Notes under the pieces: model-generated
Seen by the model: the letters and a program-made list of their open reading frames with translations, nothing else
Told to the model about the DNA's origin: nothing
Databases searched by the model: none
Position numbers and translations under genes: made by a program
Source of the DNA: an uncultured Lachnospiraceae bacterium
GTDB taxonomy: Bacteria > Bacillota > Clostridia > Lachnospirales > Lachnospiraceae
Assembly (NCBI GenBank): GCA_945643825.1
Contig: CALZEZ010000133.1
Span: forward strand, 1-5,043
Length of the DNA: 5,043 bases
Direction of reading: 5' to 3'
In this document: piece after piece, positions 1 to 4,918 of the stretch
How positions within the stretch are numbered: position 1 is the stretch's first letter
Layout: each line of letters starts with the position of its first letter

Positions 1-2
1 TG

Positions 3-800
3 GGAAACGATTATGTATATGTAGATTGCACCAGGGAGGAACTTGCCTCTCCGGTTGATGTGGCTCGCGCAGTCAGTGACAGACATTTTGGATTCAGATG
101 TGTGGGCAAGTATGTATACGATTTTGGATTGACAGATAAGCTGGATGTATCCATTGAGACTCTGGCTGGTATCAAATACCTTTCTTTACGATTGCTTGAT
201 GGTAAGGTAAGTGATGTGCGTGTGAACATGGGAGCACCGAAGCTGTCACCGGAGAGCATACCAACAACACTTGAGGGAACAAAGGAAGTCAGGGCAAACG
301 GATCAGAAGCTTCAGACTGCAGTGCAAAGTCAAAAGAGGCAATGATAAGTGCTGTACTTGGGGCAAAGCTCAACGTCCTTGGAAAGGACTATGAGATAAG
401 TTGTGTTTCCATGGGGAATCCACATGTCATAACCTACGTTGAGGATGAAAAAGCAGTGGATATTGAGAAGATTGGACCGGCATTTGAGAATCATCCGGCA
501 TTCCCGGAACGAACCAACACGGAATTTATCCGTGTGGCAGACCGAAAGAACCTATACATGCGTGTATGGGAGAGAGGAACCGGAGAGACACTTGCCTGTG
601 GAACCGGAGCCTGTGCCTCTGCAGTGGCAACCATGCTGAATGGTCTGTGTGACAGGAACGTAACCGTGCATCTTCTTGGCGGAGATCTGCAGATTGAGTG
701 GGATGTAAGGGATAATGTGGTATATATGACGGGACCTGCCGTGACCGTGTTTACAGGAGATTACAGAAATGGCATTGTCCATCAGATTGATCCCTGCTGA
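3..800 (+). CDS. dapF: Diaminopimelate epimerase DapF, 5' end outside window, internal deletion removing half the active site
   Basis: DapF interconverts LL- and meso-diaminopimelate in the cytoplasm, the last step before meso-DAP enters lysine and peptidoglycan synthesis. The frame is open from base 3, where it reads GNDYVYVDC, the usual DapF N-terminus, so only about ten residues are missing off the left edge. A GTG at 60 is an internal valine, not the start. The C-terminal half is canonical: CVSMGNPH, FPERTNTEF, RVWERGTGETLACGTGACASA (second catalytic Cys at 597-599), LLGGDLQIEW and YMTGPA. Residues jump from VSDRHFG directly to FRCVGKYVYD at about 90-95. In the family about 34-37 residues lie between these, including the NADGS and CGNG motifs with the first catalytic Cys. 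The protein also carries about 24 extra residues before CVSMGNPH compared with E. coli DapF. Identity as a DapF homologue is near certain; activity is doubtful. Confidence 0.93.
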   Translation, partial: GNDYVYVDCTREELASPVDVARAVSDRHFGFRCVGKYVYDFGLTDKLDVSIETLAGIKYLSLRLLDGKVSDVRVNMGAPKLSPESIPTTLEGTKEVRANGSEASDCSAKSKEAMISAVLGAKLNVLGKDYEISCVSMGNPHVITYVEDEKAVDIEKIGPAFENHPAFPERTNTEFIRVADRKNLYMRVWERGTGETLACGTGACASAVATMLNGLCDRNVTVHLLGGDLQIEWDVRDNVVYMTGPAVTVFTGDYRNGIVHQIDPC

Positions 801-818
801 TTCTAAAAATAATCTGAT
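781..818 (+). repeat. 8-bp inverted repeat across the dapF stop and GNAT leader
   Basis: ATCAGATT (781-788) is perfectly complementary to AATCTGAT (811-818), with a 22-base loop that contains the dapF stop codon (798-800). The right arm ends one base before the AGGAG ribosome binding site (819-823) of the next gene. A shorter alternative pairing exists between ATCAG (781-785) and CTGAT (797-801). Together these could form competing structures that couple translation of the two genes, but a regulatory role is only inferred and an 8-bp arm can occur by chance. Confidence 0.35.
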
Positions 819-830
819 AGGAGCAAAAAT

Positions 831-1388
831 ATGGTTATTAATGATATCGAATTTAAACTTAAGGATGGACGGAGCGCTCTGCTTCGAAGTCCAAAGGATG
901 AGGATGTTCAGGGAATGCTGGATTATCTGTACATTTCAGCAGGAGAGACGGATTTTATCCTGCGCTATCCCGAGGAATGCAATAAATATACGCCGGAATC
1001 GGAAAAGGACTTTTTTGATCATACAAATGAGTCGGAAAACGATGCTATGATAGTTTGTCTGGTTGATGGTAAGGTTGCCGGAAACTGCCAGATATCATGG
1101 AGTAACGGAATCAAGACCAGACATCGTGCGAGTGTCGCAATTGCGCTTTTAAGTGAATACTGGAATCAGGGAATCGGCACGAGAATGTTTCAGGAAATGA
1201 TACATATCGCAGAGAATAATTCCGAGATTTTACAGATCGAACTGGATTTTATCGAGGGAAACAGCCGTGCGCGTGCTCTGTATGAGAAAATGGGTTTCCG
1301 GATCACCGGCGTCAGACCCAATGCAATTCGGCTAAAAGACGGAACCTTGCTTTCAGAGTATTCCATGATCCGGGAAATCAAGCGATAG
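831..1388 (+). CDS. GNAT family N-acetyltransferase
   Basis: A 185-residue single-domain GNAT protein, which transfers the acetyl group of acetyl-CoA to an amine; the substrate cannot be read from the sequence. Family signs are strand beta-4 and motif A around residues 100-128, with the acetyl-CoA pyrophosphate-binding turn NQGIGT (112-117), and motif B with NSRARALYEKMGF (144-156). The N-terminus (ALLRSPKDEDVQGM) is the typical GNAT opening that leads into the substrate loop. The ATG at 831 is chosen because AGGAG (819-823) lies 7 bases upstream. It starts 30 bases after the dapF stop, so it is probably co-transcribed with dapF. It resembles the RimI/PhnO-like broad class of small GNATs; drug resistance or protein acetylation are both possible and neither is shown. 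Confidence 0.9.
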   Translation: MVINDIEFKLKDGRSALLRSPKDEDVQGMLDYLYISAGETDFILRYPEECNKYTPESEKDFFDHTNESENDAMIVCLVDGKVAGNCQISWSNGIKTRHRASVAIALLSEYWNQGIGTRMFQEMIHIAENNSEILQIELDFIEGNSRARALYEKMGFRITGVRPNAIRLKDGTLLSEYSMIREIKR

Positions 1389-1433
1389 CTCGCCGGATTC
1401 GCAGGAAAGAATAAAAGTGAAAAGAGAAAGAAC

Positions 1434-2405
1434 ATGAAACCATTAAAAGATGAAATTAGAGACAGTTTAGCAGAGAGGTTTGGCATTAAATCAAGTGAGT
1501 TGATCCTCTTAGGCGGTGGCCGAGAAGATAGTGACGGCATTGTGTATACGGTAACCGGGAATGAGAAAAGGCAGGTGCTAAAGATATCACAGGCAGAAGA
1601 TGAAAAACTCGTGAAGAGTGTTTTGGAATTTGCTCATTATCTTGGAAGCTGTGGCATTCATGTGAGTAATCCAATCCGAAATACACGGGGCAATATCTAT
1701 GAGGTTGCGCAGGACGAAAATACCATGTACATAGCGACACTGATGGACTTTATTGAAGGCCGTGTGCCGGATGCAAACGACCTTATTCATAATGAGAAGC
1801 TTGTGTATGAGTGGGGAAAGCTGACCGGCAAGATGCATAAGATGGCGAAAGAATATCCGGTCTGGAAGAATGCAAATGAAGAAGACCCACGCTATGGTTT
1901 TGAAGCGGAGATTGATTCCCTAAGCAAAATGGCTCCTAATGAGGAGATAAGAGAAAAATGGGAGCAGATGCGCGAGAAACTACGAGCATTACCGATTAGC
2001 CGTGATTCTTATGGTTTTATTCATAATGACAATCATCAGATGAATATTATTGCATCCGGAGAGGAAATCGCAGTAATTGATTTTGATTGCGCAGAATGTC
2101 ATTTTTTTGCGAATGATATTCTTCTTCCGATACAGGGCTTATTGTTTGATGTGACGGGTGGAATGATGAATCCCATTTCCAAACCGGAAGTATTAAAGAA
2201 ATTCTACGAGTCCTTCTTAGCGGGATACCGGACAGAGAATGAAATTGATTCGTTTTGGTTAGAGCAATTGGGCGTTTTTCTAGAATATCGCAGACTGCTC
2301 CTTTATACAGTCCTGCAAGGCTGGTTGTCTCAGGATGAGCAGGCGAATGCAGCTTTTCTTCAGATGATTCATAACTCATGCGATTTGAATGTGATAACGA
2401 TATAG
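1434..2405 (+). CDS. Phosphotransferase of the APH / choline-kinase fold
   Basis: A 323-residue kinase-like phosphotransferase that should use a nucleotide triphosphate to phosphorylate a small hydroxylated molecule. The N-lobe has VLKIS with a candidate ATP-binding lysine (K50), and a hinge-like segment MDFIEGRVP (104-112). The C-lobe catalytic loop is GFIHNDNHQMN (194-204), fitting HxDxxxxN with catalytic D199 and metal-binding N204. IDFDCAE (215-221) is the second metal-binding aspartate motif (D216/D218). The family includes aminoglycoside, homoserine and choline kinases, and the substrate is not determinable here; the sequence is not one I recognise as a known aminoglycoside resistance type. 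The ATG at 1434 follows an A/G-rich leader (about 1419-1430) that is only a weak ribosome binding site. It lies 45 bases after the GNAT gene, probably in the same transcript. Confidence 0.88.
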   Translation: MKPLKDEIRDSLAERFGIKSSELILLGGGREDSDGIVYTVTGNEKRQVLKISQAEDEKLVKSVLEFAHYLGSCGIHVSNPIRNTRGNIYEVAQDENTMYIATLMDFIEGRVPDANDLIHNEKLVYEWGKLTGKMHKMAKEYPVWKNANEEDPRYGFEAEIDSLSKMAPNEEIREKWEQMREKLRALPISRDSYGFIHNDNHQMNIIASGEEIAVIDFDCAECHFFANDILLPIQGLLFDVTGGMMNPISKPEVLKKFYESFLAGYRTENEIDSFWLEQLGVFLEYRRLLLYTVLQGWLSQDEQANAAFLQMIHNSCDLNVITI

Positions 2406-2426
2406 TAGAACGGAGAACATTTCATT

Positions 2427-2634
2427 ATGGAGGATATGCGGCATAGGCAGAAAAATCATTGATTCATTAGAGCGGGAAGCGAAAGCATTCGGATACTCAA
2501 AACTGGTATTAGAGACTCGGGTGCAAAATACGCATGCTATTGAGTTCTATGGGGCGCTTGGCTATCAGCATTGCGAAGCATATGGGAAATATGTCGGTAA
2601 ACAGAATGCGTACTGTTTTGAAAAGCTCCTATAG
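2427..2634 (+). pseudogene. C-terminal remnant of a GNAT acetyltransferase gene
   Basis: From about 2440 to the TAG at 2632-2634 one frame reads GIGRKIIDSLEREAKAFGYSK, then LVLETRVQNTHAIEFYGALGY and CFEKLL. This is the motif A end, the LVLET strand and the NxxAIxFYxxLGY motif B of a GNAT protein. The N-terminal 80 or so residues are absent, and the frame has no convincing start codon. An ATG at 2427 with GGAGA at 2412-2416 opens a different frame (MEDMRHRQ) that stops at 2460-2462. A net shift of a couple of bases between MR and GIGRK near 2438-2443 would join the two, which suggests a frameshift or deletion scar. It is distinct in sequence from the intact GNAT at 831-1388, so it is not a simple tandem copy. 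It is almost certainly non-functional. Confidence 0.72.
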
Positions 2635-2677
2635 ATAGAAAGGTACAAAAAGGTCTGCACAAAGTGGTGATATCGTA

Positions 2678-3115
2678 ATGAATAAAAAAAGATTTGCTAT
2701 TATTGCCAATAATGTTTTACTAATATGGTATTTCCTTTCTATGTTCGGACTTAAGCTTGGAAATAAATATCTTGTTGAAGGAGCGTTTAAGGACGAATGG
2801 ATATTTTTGGTTATTCCGGTAATCACATTTTTGACATATATCTTCACCAGGAAAATAGGCAGGTATATTCATTTGGGGTGGCTTGTGATGTGGTTTATCA
2901 CGCAATTTTTTAGTCATGAATGGTACACTCTGTTTGGAAGCGGATTCATGGGGAATACAGAAGATAAGATTTCATATTTTGAAGATTGCATTCAGGTGGC
3001 AGAAGCAGCTGGAAGATATGTGCCGGATTTATACCATATTATCCTACATGTGCTTATCGTCATAGCAATTATTAGTATAGCTATTATACCGAATCCTGTT
3101 TCAAAGCGTTCCTGA
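2678..3115 (+). CDS. Small membrane protein with four predicted helices, function unknown
   Basis: I do not recognise a named family for this 145-residue protein. Hydrophobic stretches at about residues 6-24, 40-57, 62-78 and 118-138 suggest four membrane helices. Positive residues at the N-terminus (NKKR), in the 58-62 loop (RKIGR) and at the C-terminus (KRS) suggest that both ends are cytoplasmic. The longest outside loop (about 79-117) carries several aromatic and acidic residues (SHEWYTLFG, ISYFEDC) and ends in RYVPDLYH. No signal peptide cleavage site, transporter signature or catalytic motif is apparent. The ATG at 2678 is preceded by GGTGA (2666-2670) at 7-base spacing, a moderate ribosome binding site. 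It is the first gene of the AT-rich segment, just after the GNAT remnant and before vapBC. Confidence 0.75.
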   Translation: MNKKRFAIIANNVLLIWYFLSMFGLKLGNKYLVEGAFKDEWIFLVIPVITFLTYIFTRKIGRYIHLGWLVMWFITQFFSHEWYTLFGSGFMGNTEDKISYFEDCIQVAEAAGRYVPDLYHIILHVLIVIAIISIAIIPNPVSKRS

Positions 3116-3120
3116 ATTAA

Positions 3121-3141
3121 TATCTGCTTGATCAGCAGATA
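3121..3141 (+). terminator. 8-bp hairpin just after the membrane-protein gene, possible terminator
   Basis: TATCTGCT (3121-3128) and AGCAGATA (3134-3141) form a perfect 8-bp stem with the 5-base loop TGATC, starting 5 bases after the stop at 3115. Its position fits a transcription terminator or mRNA 3' stabiliser. The stem is not GC-rich, and the following bases contain only short T runs (TTTT at 3154-3157), so an intrinsic terminator is not certain. Confidence 0.35.
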
Positions 3142-3294
3142 CTAATTTAGAATGTTTTCTTAGTAAACTTTCTTACAGTTTATCGAGGTGCCATTCGCAT
3201 TACGCTTCGCTGCATGCTCATATCGTCCTGTCTGCGCATCAATTGTAGAAACGCGCAAAATAAGAATTTGTCTATTTGGCAGATTCCATTTTTG

Positions 3295-3324
3295 TTGACC
3301 ATGATATATACCTTGATATATACT
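3295..3324 (+). promoter_or_regulatory. Sigma-A-type promoter of vapBC
   Basis: TTGACC (3295-3300) and TATACT (3319-3324) are separated by 18 bases and lie 28 bases upstream of the vapB start. This is a close match to the vegetative TTGACA/TATAAT consensus. It implies that the TA operon is transcribed independently of the genes to its left. Confidence 0.7.
3302..3323 (+). repeat. 10-bp direct repeat in the vapBC promoter, candidate operator
   Basis: TGATATATAC occurs at 3302-3311 and again at 3314-3323, a 12-base period, filling the space between the -35 and -10 boxes and overlapping the -10. Each copy contains the self-complementary ATATAT. VapB-type antitoxins, alone or with VapC, commonly repress their own promoters by binding repeated or palindromic sites, so this is the natural operator candidate. 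The repeat is seen; the binding is inferred. Confidence 0.5.
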
Positions 3325-3351
3325 AATAATATAAGAAAGGAGTTGATTATT

Positions 3352-3582
3352 ATGATGACTGCAAAAGTTTTTGAAAATGGTAGGAGTCAAGCGGTAAGAC
3401 TTCCCAAGGAATGTAGATTTAATACAGATGAAGTAGCAGTTAATCGAATCGGAGATATTGTTTTATTGATGCCAAAAACAAATAAATGGAGTTCATTTAT
3501 GCAGGCAATAGATATGTTTTCAGATGATTTTATGCAAGAGGGTCGAGATGGTAATCTGGAGCAGGAGCGAGAAGCATTATGA
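3352..3582 (+). CDS. vapB: VapB-type antitoxin, SpoVT/AbrB domain
   Basis: A 76-residue antitoxin expected to bind and block the VapC RNase and to autoregulate the operon. Residues 3-45 form a SpoVT/AbrB-like swapped-hairpin DNA-binding domain, recognisable from TAKVFENGRSQAVRLPKE, a hallmark opening of this VapB (MvpT-like) family, followed by FNTDEVAVNRIGDIVLLMP. Residues 46-76 form a tail with aromatic residues (W46, F49, F56, F60) typical of the toxin-binding segment. The ATG at 3352 is chosen over the immediately following ATG (3355) and over upstream ATGs because AAAGGAG (3336-3342) lies 9 bases before it, and because a promoter -10 box sits at 3319-3324. Its TGA overlaps the toxin ATG in ATGA (3579-3582), so the two are translationally coupled. 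Confidence 0.9.
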   Translation: MMTAKVFENGRSQAVRLPKECRFNTDEVAVNRIGDIVLLMPKTNKWSSFMQAIDMFSDDFMQEGRDGNLEQEREAL

Positions 3583-3980
3583 GATATATGTTAGATACCA
3601 ATATATGTATTTATGCAATTAAGCATAAACCTGAGCAAGTGTTTTTGCGATTGCAAGAACATGATCCGATAGATATATGTATTTCTTCTGTTACTTATGC
3701 GGAACTGGTACATGGTGTGGAGAAAAGCAAAGTAATAGAGAAGAACAGAGTTGCGTTAGCTTTGCTATTGGCAAATATTGAAATTATGAATTTTGATTCA
3801 TTGGCAGCTGAGAGTTATGGAAAAATTCGAGCAGATTTGGAAAAAGTAGGTACACCAATTGGCCCGTTAGATGAGATGATTGCAGGTCATGCCAAGGCAT
3901 TAGGTTATACAGTGGTCACAAATAATACAAAAGAATTTGAAAAAGTTAAAGGATTAAAACTTGAAAATTGGGCTGAATAA
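3579..3980 (+). CDS. vapC: VapC-type toxin, PIN-domain ribonuclease
   Basis: A 133-residue PIN-domain endoribonuclease; characterised VapC toxins cut tRNA or rRNA and stop translation until neutralised by VapB. The protein is of normal family length and the Mg-binding acidic set is intact: D6 in MLDTN, E42 in TYAELVHGVEKS, and D98 in GPLDEMIAGHA. The polar VTNNTKEF segment (113-120) and the closing GLKLENW (125-131) are the usual PIN C-terminal signature. Key catalytic residues are all present, so it should be an active nuclease. The target RNA cannot be deduced. The ATG overlaps the vapB stop by 4 bases, with no separate strong ribosome binding site needed. Sampled GC is near 32%, well below dapF. 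Confidence 0.93.
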   Translation: MRYMLDTNICIYAIKHKPEQVFLRLQEHDPIDICISSVTYAELVHGVEKSKVIEKNRVALALLLANIEIMNFDSLAAESYGKIRADLEKVGTPIGPLDEMIAGHAKALGYTVVTNNTKEFEKVKGLKLENWAE

Positions 3981-4101
3981 ATTATCTTGTGAGAGTTTCT
4001 GTATTTTTTTTTAACATGAGATGAGCCACATAAGTTCAGAAAATACTCGGACATGAGCAGATAGACGCCAATATCATAAACTTAAGTGTAATGACAATGT
4101 A

Positions 4102-4130
4102 TTGACGAATGGTTAAAGAAATACTATGCT
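4102..4130 (+). promoter_or_regulatory. Sigma-A-type promoter of the relB/relE-type operon
   Basis: TTGACG (4102-4107) and TATGCT (4125-4130) are separated by 17 bases, the optimal spacing, and lie 27 bases upstream of the antitoxin start. The -10 sits inside the imperfectly symmetric CTATGCTATAG (4124-4134, arms CTAT/ATAG). An 8-bp palindrome, ACTTAAGT, lies at 4080-4087 upstream of the -35. Either could serve in autoregulation by the ribbon-helix-helix antitoxin, but neither is long enough to be convincing alone. Confidence 0.68.
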
Positions 4131-4157
4131 ATAGAAAAAAGCGAGGAGGTATGATTT

Positions 4158-4478
4158 ATGGATTCAAATTTGAATGTTGCTATTGCACCAAAGGATTCAA
4201 CTTTTCAAGTAAGAATAAATTCAGAGATTAAAAGAGCTGTTGAGGAGATTTATGCAAAGACCGGAATGACATTGACGGATGCATTTAATACTTTTATTCA
4301 ACAATCTTTAAATGTCGAAGGACTTCCTTTTATTGTGACAAAAAATAGCAAGGAAGCATTGAAGGAACAGGCAATCGCAATGCTTATGCTTGATTTGAAA
4401 CGTGCTGAAGAACGAGCTGATGCGGAAGGTTGGATTGATGCAGACGATTTAGAACGTGAATTGGGGATACTTAATTGA
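4158..4478 (+). CDS. RelB/DinJ-family antitoxin, ribbon-helix-helix
   Basis: A 106-residue antitoxin expected to bind DNA as a dimer through a ribbon-helix-helix and to neutralise the downstream RelE/ParE-type toxin. The beta strand FQVRI (16-20), helix 1 (about 22-35), the KTGMTLTDAFNTF turn and helix 2 (about 34-51), and the GLPF motif (55-58) are typical of RelB/DinJ. Residues 64-106 are charged and helical, fitting the toxin-wrapping tail. About 15 residues precede the DNA-binding strand, longer than in E. coli DinJ, where the strand starts almost at the N-terminus. The ATG at 4158 is supported by AGGAGG (4144-4149) at 8-base spacing, the strongest ribosome binding site in the window; the ATG at 4151 is too close to it and out of frame. 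The stop overlaps the toxin start. Confidence 0.9.
   Translation: MDSNLNVAIAPKDSTFQVRINSEIKRAVEEIYAKTGMTLTDAFNTFIQQSLNVEGLPFIVTKNSKEALKEQAIAMLMLDLKRAEERADAEGWIDADDLERELGILN
4463..4467 (+). promoter_or_regulatory. Ribosome binding site that decides the TTG start of the RelE/ParE-type toxin
   Basis: GGGGA at 4463-4467, within the last antitoxin codons, lies 7 bases before the TTG at 4475. The toxin frame has no ATG near its N-terminus, and the N-terminal strand KKIKYTPDA begins right after this codon, so TTG is the likely start. Confidence 0.5.
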
Positions 4479-4822
4479 AAAAGATAAAATATACTCCTGA
4501 TGCAGCGGATAAGTTAAGAGCATTAAAGAAGGCAATATCACAAGAATACGGTTCGGATAGTGCTAAAAAAATAGTTAAGAGCATTACAGATGCAATAAGA
4601 GGACTTTGTGACAATGAAGAAAAGGGTTCAGAAGTATCGAAAATGTTTGACTTAGTGTCAGATTATCGGTACATATTTGTGTGTAAGAATTATGTGTTTT
4701 ATAAAATTGAAGAGGAATATATTCGAATAATTAATCTTTACCATGAGAAAGAGGATTTTATGTGGCAGTTGTTTGGGGTTGATACAACACCACAGGAAAC
4801 AATAGATTATTGGGATGAATAG
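4475..4822 (+). CDS. RelE/ParE-family toxin
   Basis: A 115-residue toxin of the RelE/ParE superfamily. RelE members cut mRNA in the ribosome whereas ParE members poison gyrase, and the sequence does not settle which applies. The N-terminal strand KIKYTPDAADKL (3-14) and a long two-helix region (about 10-46) are followed by the core sheet: FDLVSDYRYIFVCKNYVFYKI (58-78), IRIINLYHEKEDF (83-95) and WQLFG (97-101). Conserved-position basic residues include R65 and R84, with H90 in place of the usual loop residue. The layout, with long helices and an RxxH-like strand, looks more ParE-like than classical RelE. The last 14 residues (VDTTPQETIDYWDE) extend past the usual end. Translation starts at TTG overlapping the antitoxin TGA (TTGA, 4475-4478), a rare start that should keep toxin yield below antitoxin yield. 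Confidence 0.87.
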   Translation: MKKIKYTPDAADKLRALKKAISQEYGSDSAKKIVKSITDAIRGLCDNEEKGSEVSKMFDLVSDYRYIFVCKNYVFYKIEEEYIRIINLYHEKEDFMWQLFGVDTTPQETIDYWDE

Positions 4823-4918
4823 AACAGAAGATTTGAAGTTTGTGGAAAGATATTTATCACAAAATCAAACAGCCTCCCCAGTGTACACCAAACCATAATT
4901 AAAAAGCAGGTAGAATAA

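Noticed and set aside
60..62. GTG at 60 as the start of DapF
   Set aside because: The same frame continues upstream to base 3 and encodes the conserved GNDYVYVDC N-terminus, so the true start lies before the window.
11..373. Long minus-strand frame opposite dapF
   Set aside because: It is a shadow of the DapF coding frame, has no ribosome binding site and resembles no known protein.
1190..2379. Minus-strand frames opposite the GNAT and phosphotransferase genes
   Set aside because: They overlap well-supported genes entirely and lack family motifs, so they are shadows of the real frames.
801..2680. Integron-like gene cassettes (small modifying enzymes in a row)
   Set aside because: Intergenic stretches share no repeated attC-like inverted sequences and no integrase is visible.
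3214..3351. Upstream start at 3214 giving a 122-residue VapB
   Set aside because: The extra residues resemble no VapB, they run across the promoter, and a strong ribosome binding site (3336-3342) points to the ATG at 3352.
3981..4012. Rho-independent terminator after vapC
   Set aside because: A run of nine T (4004-4012) follows the stop, but I could not find a stable hairpin before it; only a 3-bp stem (AGA/TCT) is possible.
4839..4863. Terminator after the RelE/ParE-type toxin gene (TTTGTG / CACAAA)
   Set aside because: The 6-bp arms are AT-rich with a 13-base loop and no following T tract, so this is probably chance.
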